Shown here in pieces: positions 44,189 through 52,412 of a DNA stretch of 64,000 nucleotides. A program made the translations under genes and the position numbers. This stretch comes from Clostridiales bacterium (GTDB taxonomy: Bacteria; Bacillota; Clostridia; Saccharofermentanales; Saccharofermentanaceae): contig JAFZKB010000014.1 of the NCBI GenBank assembly GCA_017551865.1, positions 91,787 to 155,786 of the forward strand, given 5' to 3'. The notes under the pieces are model-generated. The model was not told where the DNA came from. It made no database searches and saw only the letters and a list, made by a program, of their open reading frames with translations. How positions within the stretch are numbered: the stretch's first letter is position 1; each line of letters opens with the position of its first letter.

Positions 44189-45940
44189 TTATGCGGAACT
44201 TATGTCGCTCTTGTGATACAGCTTGGCGTAGGTTCCGTTCTTTTTTAGCAGTTCCTCGTGGGTGCCCTGTTCTTCGATTCCGTTTTCCGACAGCACCAGG
44301 ATGCGCTTAGCGTTCTGGATCGTCGTCAGACGATGGGCGATGACAAGCGTCGTTCTGTCTTTCGCCAGTTCCTCAAGAGAATCCTGGATGACCTTCTCGC
44401 TTTCGTTGTCGAGAGAAGAAGTTGCCTCATCAAAAATGAGGATCGGCGGATCTTTTAAGAAAACTCTCGCGATACTGATACGCTGTTTCTGACCGCCGGA
44501 GAGCTTGACGCCTCTTTGTCCGATATCGGTGTCATAGCCGTTGGGAAGCTCCATGATGAACTCGTGGGCATTGGCACGCTTGGCGGCGTTTACCACTTCC
44601 TCGAAGGTAGCATCGGGACGGCCGTACCGGATATTTTCCAAAACCGTGCCGGCAAAAAGATATACGTCCTGCTGGACGATGCCGATCTTCTGCCGAAGCG
44701 ACTTCTGGGTCACCGAAGTGATATCCGTGTTATCGATCGTTATTTTGCCTTCCGTGGGTTCATAGAACCTCGGTATCAGACTGCAGATAGTGGTCTTGCC
44801 GACGCCGGAATGACCGACGAGTGCGACATATTCGCCTGCATCGATGTGGAGGTTCAGATGGGAAAAGACATTGGCCTCACGCGTCGGGTTTCCGCCGTAG
44901 GAGAAGGTGACGTCGGTAAAGTCGATATCGCCTTTGACATCCGAAAGGACCTTCGCGTCCGGTGCGTCTTCGATATCCGGCTCGATGCAGATCATCTCGT
45001 AGAATCGCTCGAACCCGCTCATGCCGTTCTGGAACTGCTCGGTGAAACTGACGAGCTTTCGGATCGGCTCGGTAAAGTTGTTGACGTAAAGAAGGAAGGC
45101 AATGAGATCCTGAAGGGTCAGCTGGTCTTTGCCGATCATGAGTGCGCCGATGGCGGCGACCGCCACGGTGATGAGACCGGTGGTACACCAGAGAACGGCG
45201 TGGTAGATAGCCATGTAGCGGTAATTGTCGCGCTTGCTCATAAGGAAAAGATCATTTCCCTCAGTGAACTTATGGATCTCCATATCCTCGCCGGCAAAGG
45301 ATTTGACGACGCGGATGCCGGAAAGGCTGTCTTCCATCCGGGTGTTGATCTCGGCGATGCGCTCACGGTTCTTCTTGAAGGTGCGCTTCATCTTCCGGTT
45401 TAGAACAGAAGCGAAGGCGATCATGAAGGGAACGGGCAGAAGTGCCACGGCCGCAAGCTTTACATTGATCATACAAAGGATCACGACAGATCCTAAAAGC
45501 TTGATGGCGGAGATCATGAGATCTTCCGGCCCATGATGGTAAAGCTCGGTGATCTCGAAAAGATCATTGGTCACACGGGACATGAGAGAACCGACCTTCT
45601 GGTCGTCGTAGAACCGGAAGGACAGCTTCTGATAATGCGTGAAAAGTTCGTTTCTCAGGTCATATTCCATACGGGCGCCGACCATGTGTCCGACGTAGGC
45701 GATGAAGTAGTTGCAGCCGAAATCCACGGCGAGAAGACCCAGCATCACCAGAGAAAGAACGATAATGGTCTGCTGTGCATTGGCAAAGCCCTCGACAAGG
45801 ACTGTTCCCGTGATGTAACGGATGATGAGCGGGATGATGAGGGAAGTGGCAGCTCCGACCAGCGCGAAGACCATGTCGGCGATAAAGCCCTTCATGTAAG
45901 GACGGTAATAAGACAGGAATTTACGCCATTTTGCGTTCAT
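44189..45940 (-). CDS. ABC exporter, fused membrane and ATPase domains
   Basis: A 583-residue half-transporter. Six spans (residues about 15-320) are of ABC type I exporter form. The ATPase has Walker A GHSGVGKTT, signature LSGGQKQR, Walker B ILIFDEAT and the switch His in IAHRL. It would function as a homodimer exporting lipid, drug or peptide. The start is at 45940 behind GGAGGAAG. The frame stays open to 47437, but that part runs antisense through galM and is not coding. Confidence 0.94.
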   Translation of the reverse strand: MNAKWRKFLSYYRPYMKGFIADMVFALVGAATSLIIPLIIRYITGTVLVEGFANAQQTIIVLSLVMLGLLAVDFGCNYFIAYVGHMVGARMEYDLRNELFTHYQKLSFRFYDDQKVGSLMSRVTNDLFEITELYHHGPEDLMISAIKLLGSVVILCMINVKLAAVALLPVPFMIAFASVLNRKMKRTFKKNRERIAEINTRMEDSLSGIRVVKSFAGEDMEIHKFTEGNDLFLMSKRDNYRYMAIYHAVLWCTTGLITVAVAAIGALMIGKDQLTLQDLIAFLLYVNNFTEPIRKLVSFTEQFQNGMSGFERFYEMICIEPDIEDAPDAKVLSDVKGDIDFTDVTFSYGGNPTREANVFSHLNLHIDAGEYVALVGHSGVGKTTICSLIPRFYEPTEGKITIDNTDITSVTQKSLRQKIGIVQQDVYLFAGTVLENIRYGRPDATFEEVVNAAKRANAHEFIMELPNGYDTDIGQRGVKLSGGQKQRISIARVFLKDPPILIFDEATSSLDNESEKVIQDSLEELAKDRTTLVIAHRLTTIQNAKRILVLSENGIEEQGTHEELLKKNGTYAKLYHKSDISSA

Positions 45941-46078
45941 AAAGAGCTTCCTCCAAGGTTGCCGCGTGTTCTGAAATGCTCTGAAATTAAAAGGTATTCT
46001 AACAGATTCCGCATTGACTTTCCAGATGATCTGACGCAATAATATTAGCGGTATAAAAACATTTGTGAGGTGAGCCCC

Positions 46079-47188
46079 ATGGCAGCAGAAAAAGTTCTTT
46101 TTGATACGACAAAAGACGGAAGGAAAGTCAGTGAATTCATCATTACACGTCCAAACGGCGAGAGTTTCTCCGTGATCGAGTACGGCGCGGCGATCCATAC
46201 GCTGAACGTTCTGGATAAGGATGGAAAACTGGGCGATGTCATGCTGGGCTTTGACAATATTGAAGGATATCTGGGATCCACATCCGGTCACGGCTCCATC
46301 ATCGGACGTACCGCCAACCGCATCAAGGGCGGATCTTTTACCATCGACGGAGTAGACTATCAGCTCCCGAAGAATGAAGGCGAGAACAACCTCCACGGCG
46401 GTCCGGGCAACTTCCAGAACAGCTTCTGGGAGGGGAAACTCATCAGCAGAGAAGAAGCGCAGGCTTTCATCGATGATCTCAAGATCAAAAACGACTGGAC
46501 AGTCGAGACGGAGGGCGTGCTCCTTTCCTTCCTTCTGGCGGACGGCGTCTGCGGCGTTCCGGGAAATATGGACATGAAGGTCCTTTATACATGGGCAACA
46601 GACGGCACGCTCATTATCACCTACCGTGCAGTCTCCGATAAGAAGACGATCTTCGCTCCGACGAACCATTCCTACTTCAATATCGACGGTCAGGCAGCCG
46701 GCCGCATCGGCGAGCAGCTCCTGTGGATCGATTCCGACCAGCTCACCGAAAAGGATATGGACAATGTCCCGAACGGCAAGTTCATCGACGTGACCGGAAC
46801 GGAGTTCGATTTCAGAACGCCGACGCCGACAGAAAGAGTCCTCGTGAAGACCTCTTCCAATCCGCAGCTCAACTGCAGCAAGGGCGCGGACTCCAACTAT
46901 GTTCTTAAGACAACGCAGGATCAGGTATCCCTGGTCGCATCTGCCGAATCCGAAAAGAGCGGCAGAAAGATGGAAGTCCTTACCAACTTCCCGGGCGTCC
47001 AGCTCTACTGTGCATGCAACCTTGACGAAGACGGCAAGGGCGGCATCCACTATAATCCGTACGAAGCGATCTGTCTGGAAACACAGATGTTCCCGGATGC
47101 GATCCACCACAGCCATTTCGCCTCTGCCGTGATCGATAAGGACGAGGTCAAGGGTTTCCTTTGCGGCTATCGTTTCTCGGTAAAGTGA
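46079..47188 (+). CDS. galM: Aldose 1-epimerase (mutarotase)
   Basis: A 369-residue GalM-type protein. Catalytic landmarks: NLHGGPGNFQNSFW, NHSYFNIDGQ (His) and ICLETQMFPDAIHH (Glu). It interconverts alpha and beta anomers of hexoses such as galactose or glucose. There is no signal peptide. The ATG at 46079 lies after GTGAGGTG; GTG at 46070 is an alternative. It is divergent from the ABC exporter gene. No Leloir genes are near. Confidence 0.93.
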   Translation: MAAEKVLFDTTKDGRKVSEFIITRPNGESFSVIEYGAAIHTLNVLDKDGKLGDVMLGFDNIEGYLGSTSGHGSIIGRTANRIKGGSFTIDGVDYQLPKNEGENNLHGGPGNFQNSFWEGKLISREEAQAFIDDLKIKNDWTVETEGVLLSFLLADGVCGVPGNMDMKVLYTWATDGTLIITYRAVSDKKTIFAPTNHSYFNIDGQAAGRIGEQLLWIDSDQLTEKDMDNVPNGKFIDVTGTEFDFRTPTPTERVLVKTSSNPQLNCSKGADSNYVLKTTQDQVSLVASAESEKSGRKMEVLTNFPGVQLYCACNLDEDGKGGIHYNPYEAICLETQMFPDAIHHSHFASAVIDKDEVKGFLCGYRFSVK

Positions 47189-47201
47189 GGTCGCTTCGAA
47201 A

Positions 47202-47939
47202 GTGAGTTCAAAAAACCTATTCTTACGCGGTCTCAAAGACGGGTTCCCCATTTGTCTGGGGTACCTGTCTGTTTCCTTTGCCTTCGGCATCTTCGCCGTT
47301 AGTTCCGGCCTTTCGGTCTGGCAGGTCATCATGATCTCCATGGCCAATGTTACCTCGGCGGGGCAGCTGGCCGGTGTTCCGATCATCGCGGCCGGGCTTC
47401 CGCTCATCGAGATGGTGCTGACCCAGTTCGTCATCAATCTCCGCTATTCCCTGATGTCGGTCTCTCTGTCGCAGAAACTGAGCCCGCGCGTGAAGCTCCT
47501 GCACCGATTTGTCATGGCATTCTGCGTCACCGACGAGATCTTCGCTGTGGCGATCAGCCAGAAAGATGAGGTGGAGACCCCGTATTTTCTGGGCCTTATG
47601 ACGTCTCCGTTCTGGGGCTGGACCATCGGCACGGCCCTCGGCGCGCTTGCGGGAGATATCCTTCCGGAGATGGTGGTCTCGGCCCTGGGCATCGCGCTTT
47701 ATTCGATGTTCGTGGCGATCATTATCCCTCCGTCGAAAAAGAACCATTCCGTGGCACTTTGCTGTCTTCTGGCGATGGTGCTCTCTTCCGCGTTCTACTA
47801 TATTCCGGTTCTTTCGAAGGTGTCTTCGGGCATTGCCATCATCATCTGCGCACTGGTCTCCGGTCTGCTTTTTGCGGCCATTGCCCCAATCCCGGATGAG
47901 AAGGGTCAGGAAGAGAAGAAGAAGGAGGTGCCGGCATGA
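47202..47939 (+). CDS. azlC: Branched-chain amino acid exporter subunit AzlC
   Basis: A 245-residue polytopic protein with the AzlC pattern 'GFPICLGYLSVSFAFGIFA' and 'RYSLMSVSLSQKL'. AzlC with AzlD exports branched-chain amino acids (4-azaleucine resistance). It starts at GTG, 13 bases after the galM stop. Coupled to azlD by an ATGA overlap. Confidence 0.92.
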   Translation: MSSKNLFLRGLKDGFPICLGYLSVSFAFGIFAVSSGLSVWQVIMISMANVTSAGQLAGVPIIAAGLPLIEMVLTQFVINLRYSLMSVSLSQKLSPRVKLLHRFVMAFCVTDEIFAVAISQKDEVETPYFLGLMTSPFWGWTIGTALGALAGDILPEMVVSALGIALYSMFVAIIIPPSKKNHSVALCCLLAMVLSSAFYYIPVLSKVSSGIAIIICALVSGLLFAAIAPIPDEKGQEEKKKEVPA

Positions 47940-48259
47940 TCCGTACAGATGTATTCTTCCTTTATCTTCTCGTTATGGCCGGAGTCACGTATCTGATCCG
48001 TGCCCTGCCGCTCGTACTCTGCCGTGAAAAGATCGAGAACCGTTTTATCCGGTCCTTCCTCTACTATATCCCCTATGCCGTTCTATCAGCGATGACGATC
48101 CCGGCGATCTTCTATTCCACGGGTTATCTCATCTCGGCACTTCTGGGACTTGCTGTTGCTGTGATCCTTTCGTTTATGGAAAAGAAGCTCCTTACGGTGG
48201 CGATCGGTGCCTGCTGTACTGTTTTTATAGTAGAATGTGTTATGAAATTCCTCGTATAA
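47936..48259 (+). CDS. azlD: Branched-chain amino acid exporter subunit AzlD
   Basis: A 107-residue protein with about four hydrophobic spans and the AzlD pattern 'TYLIRALPLVL' and 'FLYYIPYAVLSAMTIPAIFYST'. It is the small partner of AzlC. Its ATG overlaps the azlC stop. Confidence 0.92.
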   Translation: MIRTDVFFLYLLVMAGVTYLIRALPLVLCREKIENRFIRSFLYYIPYAVLSAMTIPAIFYSTGYLISALLGLAVAVILSFMEKKLLTVAIGACCTVFIVECVMKFLV

Positions 48260-48271
48260 AGGAGATTGAGA

Positions 48272-48682
48272 ATGGAAACCAGAGACCTGAAATGGGCCAG
48301 AGAGACCTTTGCTAATGACCGTTTCGCGACCGAAGCGGCGGGGGTGATCATCGAAGAAGCAGGGGATAAGATCTGCAGATGCAGCATGAAGATCACTCCG
48401 ATCCATAAAAATGCGGCCGGAGGAGTCATGGGCGGCGCGATCTTTACACTCGCGGACTTAACGTTCGCAGTCGCTGCCAATTTCGGCGGGCGCATGACAG
48501 TATCGATCTCCAGTAATATCTCTTTTATTGGAGTATGCAAGGGAGAAACACTCTTAAGTACGGCGAAATGTATAAAGTCCGGAAAAAGTACATGCTTCTA
48601 CGAGATTGAGGTCAACGATGATCTCGGGAACAAAGTAGCCATCGTAACGATCACGGGTTTTATCAAGGATCAGCAGTTTTAA
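48272..48682 (+). CDS. PaaI-type hotdog thioesterase
   Basis: A 136-residue single hotdog domain: 'HKNAAGGVMGGAIFTLADLTFAVAAN' and 'VSISSNISFIGVCKGETLLSTAKCIKSGKST', the PaaI/YbgC-like acyl-CoA thioesterase pattern. AAGGAG lies upstream of the ATG. It follows azlD by 12 bases and may be cotranscribed. Acyl specificity unknown. Confidence 0.88.
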   Translation: METRDLKWARETFANDRFATEAAGVIIEEAGDKICRCSMKITPIHKNAAGGVMGGAIFTLADLTFAVAANFGGRMTVSISSNISFIGVCKGETLLSTAKCIKSGKSTCFYEIEVNDDLGNKVAIVTITGFIKDQQF

Positions 48683-48710
48683 GCACCGAAACGCCTAGGC
48701 AATGGCGCTT

Positions 48711-48747
48711 TTCCCGAATAAGAAAAAAACTTCTTCTTTTTTGGGAA
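48711..48747. terminator. Probable terminator before the tRNA cluster
   Basis: TTCCC...GGGAA and AAGAA...TTCTT pairings enclose A-rich and T-rich runs, so either strand could terminate here. The stem is not strong. Confidence 0.45.
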
Positions 48748-48753
48748 TTCTTG

Positions 48754-48782
48754 TTGACAACTATACGCTGTTTCGGTATACT
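48754..48782 (+). promoter_or_regulatory. Promoter of the tRNA cluster
   Basis: TTGACA at 48754-48759, a 17-base spacer, and TATACT at 48777-48782. Confidence 0.88.
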
Positions 48783-48820
48783 TCTTCTTGCGCTTGAAAA
48801 AGCGCCCCGGCAAAATAGAT

Positions 48821-48896
48821 GGAAGATTAGCTCAGCTGGGAGAGCACCTGCCTTACAAGCAGGGGGTCACAGGTTCGAGCCCTGTATCTTCCACCA
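48821..48896 (+). tRNA. tRNA-Val (anticodon TAC)
   Basis: A 76-nt cloverleaf. The acceptor GGAAGAT pairs with ATCTTCC, and CCA is encoded. The anticodon stem CCTGC/GCAGG encloses a loop with TAC. The T loop is GGTTCGAGCC. First of a three-tRNA operon. Confidence 0.97.
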
Positions 48897-48900
48897 CTAT

Positions 48901-48977
48901 GGCGCAGTAGTTCAGTTGGTTAGAATGCCAGCCTGTCACGCTGGAGGTCGAGGGTTCGAGCCCCTTCTGCGTCGCCA
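48901..48977 (+). tRNA. tRNA-Asp (anticodon GTC)
   Basis: A 77-nt cloverleaf. The acceptor GGCGCAG pairs with CTGCGTC with one G-U. The anticodon stem CCAGC/GCTGG encloses GTC. CCA is encoded. A hairpin (CGGTCC/GGACCG, 48984-49000) follows, between this tRNA and the next, and may guide processing. Confidence 0.97.
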
Positions 48978-49010
48978 GATGATCGGTCCACAAAGGACCG
49001 ATTATCATTT

Positions 49011-49086
49011 GCCCAGATAGCTCAGTCGGTAGAGCAGGGGACTGAAAATCCCCGTGTCGTTGGTTCGATTCCGACTCTGGGCACCA
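49011..49086 (+). tRNA. tRNA-Phe (anticodon GAA)
   Basis: A 76-nt cloverleaf. The acceptor GCCCAGA pairs with TCTGGGC. The anticodon stem GGGGA/TCCCC encloses GAA. CCA is encoded. Last of the cluster, directly before a terminator. Confidence 0.97.
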
Positions 49087-49090
49087 AACA

Positions 49091-49126
49091 GGGACTGTTT
49101 CAGTAGAAACGGTCCCTTTTGTTTTT
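49091..49126 (+). terminator. Terminator of the tRNA cluster
   Basis: GGGACTGTTTC and GAAACGGTCCC form an 11-pair stem with a 4-base loop, then TTTTGTTTTT. Confidence 0.9.
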
Positions 49127-49256
49127 CCTCCGAAAAATCTATTTCTGAATTTTCGATGAAATAGAATCATGGGAATTTTAGAAATCCGCTTCCTTATAAT
49201 TTCTTATTATGTTATATTTTTGAGAGCATTCTGATGATCTAAGTGGAGGTATCTAT

Positions 49257-51998
49257 ATGAATCATCCCTTTTCAATGAAGACCGAAAGTGTCATTGAGAC
49301 TCTCGAGACTGACGTCAAAGCCGGTCTTACCAAGAGCGAAGCGGATAAAAGATTACTTAAATACGGACCGAACTCTCTCGGAGAGGAAAAGAAGGTCCCT
49401 CTCTGGAAGAGATTCCTGCAGCAGTTTGCGGATGCCATGGTATTGATCCTGATCGGTGCGGCTGTCCTATCCGCAATCATGGCGGTAAAGGAAGGCGGTT
49501 TTTCCGGATGGATCGATGTTATCGTCATCCTGGCGATCGTCATCATCAACGCTGTCCTCGGTGTATACCAGGAAGGTAAAGCGGATGAAGCTATCGCGGC
49601 ATTGAAGAAGATGAGCTCACCGCAGGCAAAGGTCATCCGTGACAATATGCAGCAGATGATCGATTCCGATAAGCTGGTCCCGGGTGATGTTGTTGTACTC
49701 GATGCCGGTGATCTGGTCGCCGCTGATATCCGTCTGACGGAAGCAAGCTCCATGAAGGTCGAAGAAGCTTCCCTGACCGGTGAATCCGTTCCGGTAGATA
49801 AGGATGCGACTGTAGTTCTTGAAGAGGACTGCGGCATCGGTGATCGAAAGAATATGCTTTATATGGGCACCGCCGTAACATACGGACGTGGCCGTGGTAT
49901 CGTTGTGGAGACGGGCGGAAATACCGAGCTTGGTAAGATCGCGAACCGTCTTTCCTCGATCGATAACGAAGATACACCTCTTCAGAAGAACTTAAATACA
50001 CTGGGTAAGATCCTGGGTATCGTCTGCATCGCAATCTGCCTGATCGTTTTCGTCGTCGATGTTTTCGTACAGAAAGAAGCCTGGGATGAGGCTCTCATGA
50101 CAGCTGTCAGCCTCGCAGTTGCTGCGATCCCTGAGGGACTTGCCGCTGTTGTTACCATCGTACTTGCCCTCGGCATGACGAAGATGGCCAGCAAGAACGC
50201 GATCGTCCGCCGTCTTCTTGCGGTAGAAACACTCGGCTGCGTCGATGTTATCTGCACCGATAAGACCGGTACACTTACGCAGAATGAGATGACCGTTCGC
50301 AAAGTCTATGACGGTGAGAAGTCTTATGATGTTACCGGTATCGGTTATGCGCCGGAAGGCCAGATCCAGGACGAAAACGGCGCGAAGATCACGCCGGATG
50401 CCAAGCTTTTGAGACTCCTTCAGTCCTGCGTCCTCTGCAGCGACGCCGTGACCCCGAAGGGTGAAGACGGACGTTATTCCTGCATCGGTGACCCGACCGA
50501 GGCTGCCCTCATCGCGCTCGGTGCGAAGTCCGGACTTCCGAAGGAAGAGACGAATAAGGTATTCCCGCGTATCGCGGAGCTTCCTTTCGACTCTGACCGT
50601 AAGATGATGACCACATATCACCCGAATATTATCCCGGGTGCGATCGTATCTTTCACAAAGGGTGCGCCGGATATCGTTCTTAACCGCTGCGTCGAGTATT
50701 TTGACGGACAGAAGAAAGTCCCGATGACAGAAGAGATCAAAAACCGCATCATCGAGACCAACCACGGATATGCGACGACAGCTCTCCGCGTACTGGCATT
50801 TGCCTACCGCGAATTTGAAGGAAAGACAGAGATCGAGGCAGACTTCGCTCATGAAGAAGATATGTGCTTCATCGGTCTCGTCGGCATGATCGACCCGGCC
50901 AGATCGGAGGTCAAGGACGCAATGGCCATCTGCCGTGAGGCAGGTATCCGTGCCGTCATGATCACCGGTGACTATAAAGACACCGCGGTTGCGATCGCAA
51001 ACGACCTCGGCATGATGGATGAAACTTCCGGAAGCCTTTCCGGTGCGGAGCTCGATAAAGTCTCCGATGAAGATTTCCAGACTGTCTGCGAGACGACAAA
51101 CGTTTACGCCCGTGTATCTCCGGATCACAAGGTGCGTATCGTCAACGCACTTAAGAAAAACGACCACATCGCTTCCATGACAGGTGACGGCGTAAATGAC
51201 GCCATGGCTCTGAAGTCCGCTGATATCGGTGTTGCGATGGGTATTACGGGAACCGATGTCGCGAAGAACTCTTCCGACATGATCCTGACCGACGACAATT
51301 TCGCGACCATCGTATCTGCCGTCGAAGAAGGCCGTATCATCTACAGCAATATCCGCAAGTTCGTCGGATTCCTGCTTTCCTGTAACGTCGGTGAGATCCT
51401 CGTGATCTTCCTGATCTCCCTGATCCCGGCAAGCCTCATTCCTGGTATAGGGACTCCGCTTACCGCGATCCAGCTTTTGTGGCTCAACCTCGTGACGGAC
51501 AGCTTCCCGGCTCTGGCTCTCGGTAGAGAAAAGGGTGAACCGGACATCATGAAGCAGCCGCCGAGAAAGAAATCCGAGTCGATCATCAACAAGCCCATGA
51601 AGATCAGCATCCTCGTACAGAGCCTCGCGATCTTCGCTGCAGTATTTACAGCATTCGTTCTGGGACTGACCGTATTCTTCAAGAATGCCGCTTCTCCGAT
51701 CGAGGGCGCAAGAACGATGGCCTTTGCCACATTGATCCTGGCGGAGCTTTTCCGTGCATATGGCGCAAGATCCGAACGTATCAGTGTCTTTAAGCTCGGT
51801 GTGTTCTCCAACAAGTACATGAACATCTCGGTAGCCGGTTCCATCGGACTGCTGCTGGCGGTCATCTACGTCCCGGGCCTTAATTCCATCTTTGACAATA
51901 TCATGCTGGCTCCGGTCTACTGGATCCCGATCATTCTTCTTGCGTTTATTCCGTTTTCGGCAAGCGAAATATTTAAGTTGATCAAGAATCGAAAATAA
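49257..51998 (+). CDS. P-type calcium-translocating ATPase (SERCA/PMCA-like)
   Basis: A 913-residue P2-type ATPase. The actuator motif TGES is at 174-177. The phosphorylation site is Asp335 in DKTGT, and the hinge motif is TGDGVNDA. The fourth span carries PEGL (292-295) and the sixth NLVTDSFPALALG, which together supply the Ca2+ site residues of bacterial LMCA1-type pumps. It exports Ca2+ (or possibly Mn2+) at the expense of ATP. GGAGG precedes the ATG. It is monocistronic, between the tRNA terminator and the secG promoter. Confidence 0.94.
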   Translation: MNHPFSMKTESVIETLETDVKAGLTKSEADKRLLKYGPNSLGEEKKVPLWKRFLQQFADAMVLILIGAAVLSAIMAVKEGGFSGWIDVIVILAIVIINAVLGVYQEGKADEAIAALKKMSSPQAKVIRDNMQQMIDSDKLVPGDVVVLDAGDLVAADIRLTEASSMKVEEASLTGESVPVDKDATVVLEEDCGIGDRKNMLYMGTAVTYGRGRGIVVETGGNTELGKIANRLSSIDNEDTPLQKNLNTLGKILGIVCIAICLIVFVVDVFVQKEAWDEALMTAVSLAVAAIPEGLAAVVTIVLALGMTKMASKNAIVRRLLAVETLGCVDVICTDKTGTLTQNEMTVRKVYDGEKSYDVTGIGYAPEGQIQDENGAKITPDAKLLRLLQSCVLCSDAVTPKGEDGRYSCIGDPTEAALIALGAKSGLPKEETNKVFPRIAELPFDSDRKMMTTYHPNIIPGAIVSFTKGAPDIVLNRCVEYFDGQKKVPMTEEIKNRIIETNHGYATTALRVLAFAYREFEGKTEIEADFAHEEDMCFIGLVGMIDPARSEVKDAMAICREAGIRAVMITGDYKDTAVAIANDLGMMDETSGSLSGAELDKVSDEDFQTVCETTNVYARVSPDHKVRIVNALKKNDHIASMTGDGVNDAMALKSADIGVAMGITGTDVAKNSSDMILTDDNFATIVSAVEEGRIIYSNIRKFVGFLLSCNVGEILVIFLISLIPASLIPGIGTPLTAIQLLWLNLVTDSFPALALGREKGEPDIMKQPPRKKSESIINKPMKISILVQSLAIFAAVFTAFVLGLTVFFKNAASPIEGARTMAFATLILAELFRAYGARSERISVFKLGVFSNKYMNISVAGSIGLLLAVIYVPGLNSIFDNIMLAPVYWIPIILLAFIPFSASEIFKLIKNRK

Positions 51999-52001
51999 CT
52001 G

Positions 52002-52030
52002 TTGCTTCGGAAAAACTCTTGTGATATTAT
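52002..52030 (+). promoter_or_regulatory. Promoter of secG
   Basis: TTGCTT at 52002-52007, a 17-base spacer, and TATTAT at 52025-52030. It begins immediately after the ATPase stop codon. Confidence 0.65.
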
Positions 52031-52073
52031 TTGATGGTTATTAGATTTGAGAACAGTCTTGGAGGCTGATATA

Positions 52074-52322
52074 ATGAATAAGTTAGCAGTTATACTTACA
52101 TGTGTCGATATTATTGTCTGCATCGCTTTGATCGTTCTGGTCATGTCCCAGGAGGGTAACGACCAGGGTATGGGTATCGTAGGCGGTAGCGGAAACTCCT
52201 TCTACGAGAAGTCGAAGGGTAGAACGCTTGATGAGAAGCTCAAGAAGATCACGCTGTTTACAGCCGTTCTTTTTGCTGTACTGACCATCGTTCTCTTCCT
52301 GATCCTGGCAAGAGGTTTCTAA
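52074..52322 (+). CDS. secG: Preprotein translocase subunit SecG
   Basis: An 82-residue protein with two membrane spans (about residues 4-24 and 59-80) joined by a loop containing QGMGIVGGSGNSFYEKSKGR, the SecG signature. It stabilises SecYE and stimulates translocation. GGAGG lies before the ATG at 52074. Followed by a terminator and then rnr, the usual Firmicutes order. Confidence 0.94.
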   Translation: MNKLAVILTCVDIIVCIALIVLVMSQEGNDQGMGIVGGSGNSFYEKSKGRTLDEKLKKITLFTAVLFAVLTIVLFLILARGF

Positions 52323-52345
52323 GACACATCAAAAACAAGTATCCG

Positions 52346-52384
52346 AAGGCTGCTGACCGGGTTTACCGGACGGCAGCCTTTTTT
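52346..52384 (+). terminator. Terminator or attenuator between secG and rnr
   Basis: AAGGCTGC/GCAGCCTT with an inner CCGG/CCGG pairing, then TTTTTT. It sits only 29 bases before rnr, so rnr expression would depend on readthrough. Confidence 0.85.
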
Positions 52385-52412
52385 CATAGTAATAGCTACG
52401 GAGGAAAGCAAA

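Noticed and set aside
45941..47437. N-terminal 499 codons of a long minus-strand open frame continuous with the ABC exporter
   Set aside because: It runs antisense through galM, has no transporter-like sequence, and a ribosome binding site with ATG at 45940 gives a full-length exporter.
49127..49256. Riboswitch or metal-sensing leader before the Ca2+-ATPase
   Set aside because: AT-rich sequence with TATAAT-like elements but no stable conserved-looking structure such as a yybP-ykoY or M-box fold.
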